Shown here piece after piece: positions 16,658-25,230 of a stretch of DNA of 64,000 nt (position 1 is the stretch's first letter; each line of letters opens with the position of its first letter). The notes beneath the pieces were generated by a model that saw nothing but the letters and a program-made list of their open reading frames with translations, made no database searches and was not told where the DNA came from. This DNA is from DATFFO01 sp963744905. Its GTDB lineage: Bacteria; Actinomycetota; Acidimicrobiia; Spongiisociales; ZC4RG35. Made by a program: the position numbers and the translations under genes. The stretch spans positions 1 through 64,000 of the forward strand of contig CAVUUV010000010.1 in the NCBI GenBank assembly GCA_963744905.1, read 5' to 3'.

Positions 16658-17836
16658 ATGGTGGAAAGAAAGGGCCAGGTCACCGTCGGTTCGGTCACCA
16701 AGCACTTCGGGGAAGTGGTAGCCGTCGATGAGGTGTCGTTCTCCCTGGAGCCGGGGACCTTCTTCGCCCTTCTCGGACCGTCAGGTTGTGGCAAGACGAC
16801 CCTGCTTCGGGTCATAGCCGGGTTCGAGCAGCCCACCAAGGGAACCGTGTCGATCGGCGGCGAGTCCGTCGACGGCAGGCCTCCCTACGCTCGGCCCGTC
16901 AACACGGTCTTTCAGAGCTATGCGCTGTTTCCCCACATGGACGTGGCCGCCAACGTGGGTTACGCCCTGCGGAACTCCAGACCCCGGCTGGACCGGGACG
17001 AGATCGATCGGCGGGTCGACGATGCGCTGGAGATGGTGCGTCTGGGTGGCTATCACGGGCGCCGGGTATGGGAGCTGTCCGGCGGCCAGCAGCAGCGGGT
17101 CGCCCTGGCGAGGGCATTGATATCGCGTCCGCAAGTACTCCTCCTGGACGAACCGCTCTCGGCTCTCGATGCCAAGCTGCGCGGCGCCATGCAGAGTGAA
17201 CTGAAGAGCCTTCAGCGTGATCTCGGAATCACGTTCATCTTCGTCACCCACGATCAACAGGAAGCCATGTCCATGGCCGACCGGGTCGCCGTGATGCGAG
17301 AAGGGGTCATCCGCCAGGACGCATCCCCGGAACATGTCTACGACCAGCCAGCAGACACCTTCGTGGCGGATTTCGTCGGGACGACCAACCTCTTCCGCGG
17401 TCGACTCCGAGCGATGCAACCAGATGCTGCCGAGGTGGCGTGCGAGTCCGGCTTGAACCTGGTGGGCAAGGCACCCGACACGAGTCTGGTCGTCGGCTCG
17501 GCCGTCGCCATGACGATCCGACCCGAGCGCATCGTCATGGCACGGCCCGGCGATCCAGAAATACCGGCCCACGCGGTGAGCATCACCGGAAGGGTCGCCG
17601 ATCGAGTGTTCCTGGGAGGCCGTCTCACCTACCACGTCCAGGTGGAGGGCCTTGGCTCCATCGAGGTGAGCGTGCCCCGCTCTGCACCGTCCACCACACC
17701 CATGTTCTCGCCAGGCGACGAAGTCGCCGTCTCCTGGCCATTGGAAGCGGCCCACGTCATCGCTGATGTGGGCCGCGTCGCAAGCGACAACGGCACTGGG
17801 GGAAATTCCCCCGAACAGAAAGGAACCAGTAGATGA
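16658..17836 (+). CDS. ABC transporter ATPase, PotA type
   Basis: This 392-residue ATPase energises the importer encoded by the next three genes. It has Walker A GPSGCGKTT near residue 41, the Q-loop in FQSYALFPHMDV, signature ELSGGQQQRVALARAL near residue 139, Walker B VLLLDEPLSALD and the switch His in FVTHDQ. A TOBE domain follows residue 280. The ATG at 16658 has GGAG five bases upstream. Its stop overlaps the binding-protein start by four bases. Confidence 0.9.
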   Translation: MVERKGQVTVGSVTKHFGEVVAVDEVSFSLEPGTFFALLGPSGCGKTTLLRVIAGFEQPTKGTVSIGGESVDGRPPYARPVNTVFQSYALFPHMDVAANVGYALRNSRPRLDRDEIDRRVDDALEMVRLGGYHGRRVWELSGGQQQRVALARALISRPQVLLLDEPLSALDAKLRGAMQSELKSLQRDLGITFIFVTHDQQEAMSMADRVAVMREGVIRQDASPEHVYDQPADTFVADFVGTTNLFRGRLRAMQPDAAEVACESGLNLVGKAPDTSLVVGSAVAMTIRPERIVMARPGDPEIPAHAVSITGRVADRVFLGGRLTYHVQVEGLGSIEVSVPRSAPSTTPMFSPGDEVAVSWPLEAAHVIADVGRVASDNGTGGNSPEQKGTSR

Positions 17837-18957
17837 GGAAATCCACAGCCGGCCGGCTGCCCTGGGTGGCAATGGCCGTTGCGGTTGCGATGGCGATCGG
17901 AGCATGCGCTCCCGGCTCGACCAGTACCACCACGGCTGCCGGCACCCCCGAAACCACTGCCGGGGGGTCGAGCGGCGGCGATCTGGGCGACACGCTCAAT
18001 ATCGCCACCTGGCCGAATTATCACGACCAGGCGACCCTGGACCGTTTCACCGAGGAAACAGGAGTCAATGTCAACATCAACGTCTTCGGCTCCACCGAGG
18101 AGATGGAGGCGCTTCTCCGGGCGGGCGACTCGGGAATCGACATCGTGGTTCCCACCCACTACGCGGTGCCGGCATGGATCGACGACGGGCTGATCCAGCC
18201 TCTCGATTACGCGGCAATCGGAAACCCCGACCTGTCCAACTGGAATCCGGCCTTCGTGGACCAGAACTTCGATCCGGGCAACGTGTACACGATTCCCAAG
18301 AACTGGGGAACCACCGGGATCATCTACAGCCCCGACGTGGACCCGGTGACCAGCTGGGCAGACTTCTTCCAGCGGGCGTCTACCGACCTCGACGGGCGGG
18401 CGGTGATCGTCGACCACCAGATCTCCACGATCGGCTCTGCCGCAGTGGCCATGGGGTACGACCTGAACACGACGGATTCGACCGAGCTCGCCGACATCGA
18501 GCAGATGTTGGTGGCCCTGAAGCCACATCTGTGGGCCATCAGCTCTGACGTGCAGCCACCGCTCCGCAACGGCGACAGCCTGGCCTCCATGGCCTGGACG
18601 GGTGACGGTGTGCAGGTGGTGCGAGACAACCCCGACTACACCTACGTCATTCCGGATGACGGTGGTGAGCTGTGGGTGGACAACTGGTCGATCGCGGCCG
18701 ACGCACCGCATCTCGCGGCTGCCAACGCGTTCCTCGAGTACATCCTGCAACCGGAGAACTCGGCGGCCGACACCGAAGCCATCCTGTTCCCACACGCCAA
18801 TCCGGCCGTTCGTGACCTGGTCTCCGACGATGTGGCCAACAACCCGGTCATCTACCCCGACGACGAGGCCATATCCCGCATGACGCTCTCCTCGGCAGAG
18901 GCCTACAACAGTCAGGCCCGGGCCGAGATGTGGGCCAGGGTCAAGTCGTCTTCCTAG
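17833..18957 (+). CDS. Extracellular solute-binding lipoprotein, PotD type
   Basis: This is the substrate receptor of the importer. Residues 1-24 form a lipoprotein signal ending AIGAC, with Cys25 lipidated, then a Ser/Thr/Gly-rich linker to about residue 50. The mature domain starts LNIATWPNYHDQATLDRF, the PotD/PotF opening, and IPKNWGTTGIIYS is also typical. The PotD fold is known to bind polyamines, but relatives take aminoethylphosphonate, iron or amino compounds. The catabolic neighbours argue for a phosphorylatable polyol-like substrate. The ligand is unknown. Confidence 0.85.
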   Translation: MRKSTAGRLPWVAMAVAVAMAIGACAPGSTSTTTAAGTPETTAGGSSGGDLGDTLNIATWPNYHDQATLDRFTEETGVNVNINVFGSTEEMEALLRAGDSGIDIVVPTHYAVPAWIDDGLIQPLDYAAIGNPDLSNWNPAFVDQNFDPGNVYTIPKNWGTTGIIYSPDVDPVTSWADFFQRASTDLDGRAVIVDHQISTIGSAAVAMGYDLNTTDSTELADIEQMLVALKPHLWAISSDVQPPLRNGDSLASMAWTGDGVQVVRDNPDYTYVIPDDGGELWVDNWSIAADAPHLAAANAFLEYILQPENSAADTEAILFPHANPAVRDLVSDDVANNPVIYPDDEAISRMTLSSAEAYNSQARAEMWARVKSSS

Positions 18958-18961
18958 GACA

Positions 18962-19879
18962 TTGACCCTCACCGAGCCCGGGACCGATCGTGAGGAGGTG
19001 CGGCCGTCGACGGCCGCACCTCCGAGCGACCCCCGGCTGCGGCGGCTTCTGGCCGCCCTGGCCGCCCCCGGATTCCTTTGGTATGTGATCTTCCTCGTAG
19101 CGCCGATGGTGGTGCTGGTCGTCTTTTCCCTGGGTCGCAGGGGTCCCAACGGCGGTTATCAGGCTGCCCTGACACTCGAGCAGTTCACCAAGCTTCCCAC
19201 TCGCTGGGTTCCCTTCCTCAACACGATACGCCTCGGTTTGCTCGGCACCCTCCTCTGTCTGCTCGTGGCCTACCCGATGGCGTATTTCATGGCCACGCGC
19301 GGGGGGCGACGCAAGACGCTCTTGCTGGCGCTGGTGGTGATTCCGTTCTGGACGAGCTTCCTCATCCGTACCTACGCCTGGGTCTTCCTCCTCGGCAACC
19401 GGGGCCTACCCCGGGTCCTGGAACTGATCGGTGTCGACAGGGTCCGGCTGCTGAATACATCCTTCGCCGTCCTGTTGGGCATCGTCTACAACTACCTGCC
19501 TCTCATGGTCCTGCCCATATACGTCTCGCTGGATCGTGTCGATGTCTCCCTTCGCCATGCGTCCAAGGACCTGGGAGCCGGGCCATTTGCCACCTTCCGG
19601 CAGATCACGTTCCCGCTTTCGGCCCCCGGCGTAGTGGCCGGAGTGCTCCTGGTCTTCGTGCCCGTTCTGGGGGAGTACCTGATCCCGGTCCTCCTGGGGG
19701 GAGGGCAGACCTACTTCCTGGGCAACGCCCTGGCCGATCTCTTCTTTCAGTCCCGTAACTGGCCATTCGGAGCGGCGGTGGCGGTGGCGTTCATCGCCAT
19801 CATCATGCTTCTGATCGCCATCTACGTCAGGGCCACACGGGCCATCGTCGGCCAGGGTCGAGGAACCCGTCTGCTATGA
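18962..19879 (+). CDS. ABC permease, PotB type
   Basis: This is the first membrane subunit of the importer, with about six transmembrane helices starting near residue 30 (FLWYVIFLVAPMVVLVVF). The coupling EAA-like loop is HASKDLGAGPFATFRQITFPLS near residue 200. A TTG at 18962, four bases after the upstream stop and next to AGGA, gives 305 residues. A GTG at 18998 is a possible alternative. It overlaps the second permease by four bases (ATGA). Confidence 0.85.
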   Translation: MTLTEPGTDREEVRPSTAAPPSDPRLRRLLAALAAPGFLWYVIFLVAPMVVLVVFSLGRRGPNGGYQAALTLEQFTKLPTRWVPFLNTIRLGLLGTLLCLLVAYPMAYFMATRGGRRKTLLLALVVIPFWTSFLIRTYAWVFLLGNRGLPRVLELIGVDRVRLLNTSFAVLLGIVYNYLPLMVLPIYVSLDRVDVSLRHASKDLGAGPFATFRQITFPLSAPGVVAGVLLVFVPVLGEYLIPVLLGGGQTYFLGNALADLFFQSRNWPFGAAVAVAFIAIIMLLIAIYVRATRAIVGQGRGTRLL

Positions 19880-20733
19880 ATCGGGACCGGACCTCCGTGT
19901 GGATCGACCGATTGCTGAAGGCCTACGGCTTTGCCGCATACGCCTTTCTGTTCCTTCCGATCCTGGTGGTGATCGTCTTCTCGTTCAATGCCGGTCGCCA
20001 CGTGGCGGAACTGACCGGCTTCTCCCTGCAGTGGTACGTCAAAGCCTGGACCGATCCTTTCGTGGTCCGGGCCTTCTGGACCTCGATAAGCATCGCCCTG
20101 ACTGCAGGGCTCATCTCCACGGTGCTCGGGACCGGGGCGGCGATCGCCATGCCTTCGCTACCCGGCTGGATCCGTCGCAGCTTCGACATGCTGGTGAACG
20201 TCGCCATCGTCGTCCCGGGCATCGTCCTGGGCCTGTCATTGCTGATTTTCGTCGTCACGGCCACAGGTTGGCTCAATGATTGGATTGCGTACCTGTTTCC
20301 CGGATCGGGATTCCGCCTCGGCCTGGGCTTCCACTCGGTGGTGGCGGGTCACTCGATCTTCGGCACGGCCATAGTCGCCATATTGGTCCGGACCAGGCTG
20401 GCCTCCCTCGACCCGGAGGTCATAGAGGTATCGGGCGACCTGTACGCACGTCCCACGCGTACCCTCTTCAAAGTGACCCTTCCGCTCCTGGCTCCAGCCA
20501 TCCTGGCAGGGTTCCTGCTGGCATTCACCTTCAGCTTCGACGACTTCATCATCGCCTTCTTCACTCGTGGTCAGGCCCAAACCATTCCGATCTTCCTGTT
20601 CTCGTCCATCAGGAGAGGCGTCTCGCCGGTGATCAACGCCACGGCCTCCTCTCTTCTGGCCATCTCGATCACCCTGATGACCCTGGCTTCGCTTCTGTAC
20701 CGGCGACGCGGTCACCAGACAGCCCGATCGTGA
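19876..20733 (+). CDS. ABC permease, PotC type
   Basis: This is the second membrane subunit, 285 residues with about six helices, beginning YGFAAYAFLFLPILVVIVFSFN. The EAA-loop equivalent is EVSGDLYARPTRTLFKVTLPLL near residue 184, followed by FTFSFDDFIIAFFT, a block seen in PotC and PhnV-type permeases. The stop overlaps the GTG of the regulator. Confidence 0.85.
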   Translation: MNRDRTSVWIDRLLKAYGFAAYAFLFLPILVVIVFSFNAGRHVAELTGFSLQWYVKAWTDPFVVRAFWTSISIALTAGLISTVLGTGAAIAMPSLPGWIRRSFDMLVNVAIVVPGIVLGLSLLIFVVTATGWLNDWIAYLFPGSGFRLGLGFHSVVAGHSIFGTAIVAILVRTRLASLDPEVIEVSGDLYARPTRTLFKVTLPLLAPAILAGFLLAFTFSFDDFIIAFFTRGQAQTIPIFLFSSIRRGVSPVINATASSLLAISITLMTLASLLYRRRGHQTARS

Positions 20734-21461
20734 CGACTGGACCACGCCGGCGACGGAAGCTCCTCGCCGATACGGTCAGAGACCGAATTCTCTCCGGAAT
20801 CCACGACGGATCTCTGCCGGTGGGCGCCAAGCTGCCCTCCGAGCCCGAACTGTGCGAACAGCACGGCGTATCCCGGGCCACGGTCAGAGAAGCCGTGAGG
20901 GGTCTGGTAGAGGAGGGCTACCTGTCCCGGGTACACGGCTCCGGGACCTATGTGGCGTTCCGGCCCAACATACGCCACAGCCTGGAACGCAACCTGAGTT
21001 ACAGCCGGCTGATCGAAGAAGCCGGATTCAAACCCGGCCGGAAGGTACTGACGCTGGACGAAGATCAGCCCTCGGAGGAGGAGACGCGCCGGCTCGCACT
21101 CGATGCAACGGCCCGAGTGGTCCGGATCGAACGGGTTCGCTCCGCCGACGACCGCCCGGTCATCTACTCGATCGATGCAGTCCCTGCATCTCTCGTGGCG
21201 GGAACCACCAGGAGCGATCTGGGCGGATCCCTCTATTCGCTCTTCGCCTCGATCGGAAGCCCGGTGGCGCACGGAGAAGCGACATTGGCACCGACCCTGG
21301 CGGACGAGGAGCACCGTGAGGCCCTGGGCGTGGAAGTCGGCCAGCCCCTGTTGCACATCGCCCAGGTCGACTACACATCGGCCGGGGATCCTGTCATGTA
21401 CAGCCGCGAGTGGCACGTGCCGGGGATCTTCGAGTTGACCCTGCTGAGGCGCCCCACCTAG
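20730..21461 (+). CDS. GntR-family regulator with UTRA (HutC) effector domain
   Basis: The protein has 243 residues. The winged helix spans about 8-75: TVRDRILSGIHDGSLPVGAKLPSE, then HGVSRATVREAVRGLVEEGYL and HGSGTYV. The UTRA ligand domain follows (EAGFKPGRKVLTLDE to REWHVPGIFELTLLRR). It is the last gene of the operon and starts with a GTG overlapping potC. It most likely represses the operon through the 26-bp repeat at 12159 and responds to a phosphorylated pathway intermediate; both points are inferred. Confidence 0.88.
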   Translation: MTTGPRRRRKLLADTVRDRILSGIHDGSLPVGAKLPSEPELCEQHGVSRATVREAVRGLVEEGYLSRVHGSGTYVAFRPNIRHSLERNLSYSRLIEEAGFKPGRKVLTLDEDQPSEEETRRLALDATARVVRIERVRSADDRPVIYSIDAVPASLVAGTTRSDLGGSLYSLFASIGSPVAHGEATLAPTLADEEHREALGVEVGQPLLHIAQVDYTSAGDPVMYSREWHVPGIFELTLLRRPT

Positions 21462-21628
21462 TGATCTGTCGCTCAATCAGGGGGACGGTGTCTCCGAGTC
21501 ATCGGCGTCACCTGGCCGGGAGAAGGGGCGCAGTCGCAGCCGGGGAGCTGCGGCGAGCACTTCGACGCCGTCAGGGGCTTCGAGGGCCGAAGAGACCGCG
21601 CCATCATTCGGGCGACGCACCACTAGAG
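21462..21628. other. Intergenic stretch before the miniature element, no gene supported
   Basis: An open minus-strand reading (ending at 21477) passes from the element into this flank, but it has no recognisable domain and no independent start. I see no terminator with a T-run after gntR. Confidence 0.4.
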
Positions 21629-21788
21629 GAGCCTGTTGGATAATGCCGTTGCCCGGATTGGCGGCCAGGCGCGCCAGCCGCAAGGCCGAGGTTTCGCCAC
21701 TCCTTGTGCCGGAATGGCGGGGCCGAGAACGCAGTGGGTGGTGATGCATGGTCGTCAAGATGGGTGACATGCATTGTTCAACGGGCTC
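21629..21788 (-). mobile_element. 160-bp miniature inverted-repeat element, copy A
   Basis: The ends are imperfect inverted repeats, GAGCCTGTTGGATAATGC against GAGCCCGTTGAACAATGC (15 of 18 match). The element is flanked by the direct repeat CTAGAG (21623-21628 and 21789-21794). It is identical to copy B at 60869-61028 except for one base, in inverted orientation. It is too short for a transposase and has no credible gene, so it must be moved in trans. The CTAG target fits the YTAR sites used by IS5-group elements, but the parent family is not established. Confidence 0.88.
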
Positions 21789-21842
21789 CTAGAGCCAGGC
21801 CTCGTCCCGGCGGGTCGACCTGGAATCTCGCCTGGGGGTGCC

Positions 21843-21848
21843 TACGAT
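21843..21848 (+). promoter_or_regulatory. -10 box of pfkA (TACGAT)
   Basis: TACGAT starts 14 bases before the ATG at 21857, in the 68 bases left between copy A of the miniature element and the gene. Confidence 0.5.
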
Positions 21849-21856
21849 GGATCCAG

Positions 21857-22978
21857 ATGCCACGCACCATCGGAATCCTCACTGCCGGAGGTGACTCACC
21901 CGGTCTCAATGCCGCCATACGCGCCGTGGGCAAGGCGGCAGACAAGGCCTATGGCATGCAGCTACTCGGGTTCCGTGATGGCTTTCGGGGGCTGATGCAG
22001 AATCGCTTCGTCCGTCTCGGCCCCGAGGACCTGGCCGGGATCGTCGACCGGGGCGGGACCATTCTCGGGACCAGCCGGGCCAAGGTCCACAAGATGGACG
22101 TGGGCAACGGGAAACCGATGGACATGCGTCCGATGATGAAGAAGGTGGTGCAACAGCATCAACTCGAGGCCCTCGTCTGCCTGGGCGGCGGCGGGACGAT
22201 CAAGAATGCGGTTCGGCTGGCCGAGATCGGCATCCCGGTCCTGACTCTCCCCAAGACGATCGACAACGACGTGGTGGGGACCGACGTCACCTTCGGATAC
22301 GACACCGCGGTGAACATCGCCACCGAGGCCATCGACCGGCTCCATTCCACCGCCCACAGCCACCATCGCATCGTGGTGGTGGAGCTGATGGGCCACAACA
22401 CCGGATGGCTGGCGCTGGCCTCGGGCCTGGCGTCCGGCGCCGACGTGATCCTCATCCCCGAAATTCCCTACGACGTCGACTCTGTCGCCGAGAAGATCCT
22501 CCACCGCAAGGCAGTCGGATCCCCGTTCTCGATCGTGGCCGTGGCAGAAGGCGCCATGTCGGTCCCGGCCGCTGCCGAGTATGCCGGCCTGCGCAAGCGC
22601 AAGGACGACGCCGAAGGCGAGGACAAGGATGCGCTCCGCGGAGCCATCGCCGAGTTCGAGCGGGAACAGACCCGCAGCACCGAGCACCTGGCCGACGAGC
22701 TCGAGGCCCGGACCGGCCTCGAATCACGGGTCACGATCCTGGGCCACGTCCAGCGGGGCGGCACTCCCTCGCCGGCCGACCGCCTCCTGGCCACCCGCCT
22801 CGGTGTGGCCTGCGCCGACCTGATCGACGAGGGAGTCAGCGGGGTTCTGGTGGCGGCACGAGGAGACGGGGTGGAGCCGGTGGACCTCAAGGAGATCGCC
22901 GGCAAGAGGCGGGCGGTGCCCCTCGACCATCCCATGATCCACAGCGCCCGCAACCTGGGCATCGCCCTGGGCGACTGA
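21857..22978 (+). CDS. pfkA: 6-phosphofructokinase with atypical donor-site residues
   Basis: The enzyme phosphorylates fructose 6-phosphate. It has 373 residues, beginning RTIGILTAGGDSPGLNAAIR. The catalytic loop is LPKTIDNDVVGTD (Lys133, Asp136, Asp138). Two donor-site positions are unusual: GGGGT at 110-114 has Gly where E. coli PfkA has the Mg-binding Asp103, and Lys133 replaces the Gly seen in bacterial ATP enzymes and is usual in pyrophosphate-dependent ones. Whether ATP, PPi or polyphosphate is the donor cannot be decided here. The ATG follows a TACGAT box by 14 bases. Confidence 0.88.
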   Translation: MPRTIGILTAGGDSPGLNAAIRAVGKAADKAYGMQLLGFRDGFRGLMQNRFVRLGPEDLAGIVDRGGTILGTSRAKVHKMDVGNGKPMDMRPMMKKVVQQHQLEALVCLGGGGTIKNAVRLAEIGIPVLTLPKTIDNDVVGTDVTFGYDTAVNIATEAIDRLHSTAHSHHRIVVVELMGHNTGWLALASGLASGADVILIPEIPYDVDSVAEKILHRKAVGSPFSIVAVAEGAMSVPAAAEYAGLRKRKDDAEGEDKDALRGAIAEFEREQTRSTEHLADELEARTGLESRVTILGHVQRGGTPSPADRLLATRLGVACADLIDEGVSGVLVAARGDGVEPVDLKEIAGKRRAVPLDHPMIHSARNLGIALGD

Positions 22979-23047
22979 GCGGGCACGGGGGTTGACCCCT
23001 TCGCCGATGCCCACCGCTTTTCTCCGACGTGGCATGCTGGCGGGCTC

Positions 23048-24511
23048 ATGACGGTTCCCCGCTCGATCCTGTCTCCCCAGCTCCTCCCCTCCTCGGTGGC
23101 CATCTTCACCACCGTGGCCATCGTCGCCTTCGAGGGTCTGGCCGTGACGGCTGCCCTTCCCGACCTGGCCGGTGATCTCGGTGGCGTTTCGCTGCTTCCC
23201 TGGGTGATCACGGCTTTCCTGCTCGCCTCGGCCGTCACCACGGCCGTCACCGGTGCGTTCATCGACTCACACGGCACCTCGACCGTGTTCCGCTGGGCCA
23301 CGGCTTCATTCGCCCTTTCCTCACTGGCGGCCGCCGCCGCCCCGACCATGGGGGTACTGGTGACGGCGCGGGTCGTCCAGGGGGCCTCAGGCGGGGCGAT
23401 CATCTCGGTCGGGCTGGCCGCGGTTGCCCTCGTGTATCCGTCCCATCTCATGGGCCGGGCCTTCGCGGCCAACTCCAATGTATGGGGAGTCCTGGGCTTC
23501 GCCGGACCGGCTCTGGCGGCGGCGCTCCTGGAGTTCGGGTCCTGGCGATGGATCTTCCTGGTCATGGCCCCCCTGTGCCTGGTGGCGTTGGTGGCCGGGT
23601 GGCGCAACCTGCCCCGGGCCGTCGAGCCCGAGGCCCTGGTCGTCGACTGGCAGGCCGTGGCACTTCTGGTTCTCACCGTCGGGCTGATCCTGGGAGCCGT
23701 GTCCGACATATCCTTCCGGTCGTTGGGGTTCCTGGCGGCGGGGATCCTGTCGGGTGTGATGCTGTGGCGGCGCAGCCGCAATCAGCCCTCGCCCCTGATC
23801 GATCCACGCTTCCTGCGCAGCTTCCCCTACGGACGTCTGGCACTGATCGCCTCGCTCACCCTGGCGGCCATGGAGGGGGTTTCCGCCTACCTGCCGGTCT
23901 ACGTACGGGGCGCCCGGGGAGGCAGCGCCGCCCTGGCGGCGTGGTCGGTGCTGTGGATCACCATCGGATGGACGGTGGCGGCCAACGTGGCGGGCCGTGC
24001 CACCGACCGATACGACGAAGGTGTCGTGTTGAAGGTCGGCGCCCTGGTGGGGCCGATAGGAATCCTGTTCGCCTGGCTGGCCGTAGCCGGGGAGGCTCCC
24101 CTGCCGCTGGTTTTCGCCGCCTACTTCATCATGGGTACCTCGGTCGGAACGGTTACCAACGCCGCTCTGCAACTGGTCCGAAGGGTGGTGCCCGACAACC
24201 TGGCCGGGCGGGCCACGTCGGCCCACGCCTTCACGCGCACGATGGGCATGTCGCTGGGGGCGGGCCTGGCAGGAGGGGTGATCCTGGCCGTGGTCGCCAC
24301 CCGCCTAGCCGACATGAGCCAGATCCGGGGTGCGCTGGCGGGAGAGGCCACCGGGCTGGCCGCAACCGCGGCCGACGCACTCGGGAGCGGCTTTGCCTTC
24401 GCTCACCTGGCGGCTCTGGCCCTGATGCTTGCCGCGGTGACGGCGGCGATCCGGATGCCCCCGATCAAACCATGGTCAACCCGCCCGACACCGACAGCAC
24501 CTGGCCGGTGA
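23048..24511 (+). CDS. MFS transporter, DHA2-like drug or metabolite exporter
   Basis: This is a 487-residue integral membrane protein with 12-14 predicted helices. The first helices carry the DHA pattern (AFEGLAVTAALPDLAGDLGG, then LLPWVITAFLLASAVTTAVTGAFID with a motif-A-like loop). VVQGASGGAIISVGLAAV matches the motif C region. Its substrate is unknown. The 3' end overlaps the convergent SDR gene by 47 bases, which is unusually long but both C-termini look intact. Confidence 0.85.
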   Translation: MTVPRSILSPQLLPSSVAIFTTVAIVAFEGLAVTAALPDLAGDLGGVSLLPWVITAFLLASAVTTAVTGAFIDSHGTSTVFRWATASFALSSLAAAAAPTMGVLVTARVVQGASGGAIISVGLAAVALVYPSHLMGRAFAANSNVWGVLGFAGPALAAALLEFGSWRWIFLVMAPLCLVALVAGWRNLPRAVEPEALVVDWQAVALLVLTVGLILGAVSDISFRSLGFLAAGILSGVMLWRRSRNQPSPLIDPRFLRSFPYGRLALIASLTLAAMEGVSAYLPVYVRGARGGSAALAAWSVLWITIGWTVAANVAGRATDRYDEGVVLKVGALVGPIGILFAWLAVAGEAPLPLVFAAYFIMGTSVGTVTNAALQLVRRVVPDNLAGRATSAHAFTRTMGMSLGAGLAGGVILAVVATRLADMSQIRGALAGEATGLAATAADALGSGFAFAHLAALALMLAAVTAAIRMPPIKPWSTRPTPTAPGR

Positions 24512-25184
24512 TGTGGCCGGCCCCGGACGAGGCCAGAAAGCACACAGCCTGCGCCACATCCTCCGGCGTGGCCAGCTTGCGGAGCGGGGTCTGGCGGATC
24601 ATGGCCTCGGCCAGCTTGCCGGTGTCGTCGAAGGAGGCCAGAAAGGGCGTGTCGGTTGGGCCCGGGGCGACGGCGTTGACCCGAATACGGCGCCGGGCCA
24701 CCTCCCGGGCCAGGGCCTTGGTGAAGGAAATGAGGCCTCCCTTGGCGGCCGAGTAGACCACCTCCCCCGACGAGCCCACCCGACCCGCGTCGGAGGCGAC
24801 ATTGACGATGGCGGCTCCGTCGGGCATGTGGGCCAGGGCGGCGTGGGTCACCGCGATCGGCCCGAGGAGGTTGATGGCGATCACCTTCTCCCAGAAGGCC
24901 GGATCCGTTTCGGTGAAGGGCATGGCCCGGTCCCATCCCGCGCAGTTGACCAGGATGTCGATCGAGCCCAGATCACCGCCCACCTTCGCCATGGTCTTCG
25001 CCACCTCGTCGGGTCGGGCGATATCGAGAAGGTAACTGCTACCTCCCAGCTCCCGGGCAATCTCTCCCGCGTCCTGAATGTCGATCAGGGCCAGCCGGTA
25101 ACTACGCTCGGCGAGCAGTTCGGCCACCGCCCGGCCGATCCCGGAGGCCGCCCCCGTCACCAGCGCCGTTGCTGCATCAGTCAT
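24465..25184 (-). CDS. SDR oxidoreductase, 2-hydroxycyclohexanecarboxyl-CoA dehydrogenase (BadH)-like
   Basis: This is a 239-residue NAD(P)-dependent dehydrogenase. It has the Rossmann motif TGAASGIG near residue 10, NCAGW near residue 78, and the catalytic Ser...Tyr-x-x-x-Lys in SDAGRVGSSGEVVYSAAKGG. PAFWEKVIAINLLGP and the serine block are strikingly like BadH of anaerobic cyclohexanecarboxylate degradation. The ATG at 25184 is chosen because it starts just before the Rossmann strand and has GATACT 13 bases upstream. The divergent crotonase next door could act in the same acyl-CoA route. Confidence 0.85.
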   Translation of the reverse strand: MTDAATALVTGAASGIGRAVAELLAERSYRLALIDIQDAGEIARELGGSSYLLDIARPDEVAKTMAKVGGDLGSIDILVNCAGWDRAMPFTETDPAFWEKVIAINLLGPIAVTHAALAHMPDGAAIVNVASDAGRVGSSGEVVYSAAKGGLISFTKALAREVARRRIRVNAVAPGPTDTPFLASFDDTGKLAEAMIRQTPLRKLATPEDVAQAVCFLASSGAGHITGQVLSVSGGLTMV

Positions 25185-25230
25185 CCCCCGGAGTATCGCG
25201 GACGAGTCGCCGGCGGGGCACAATGCGGGT

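Noticed and set aside
17629..19149. Long minus-strand open frame (over 500 codons) opposite the binding protein and permease
   Set aside because: It mirrors three genes with clear domains on the plus strand; it has Val/Gly/Arg-rich composition with no domain and arises from GC-skewed codon use.
22468..23781. Long minus-strand open frame across pfkA and the MFS gene
   Set aside because: It spans a gene boundary on the opposite strand and is Arg/Ser/Pro-rich with no domain.
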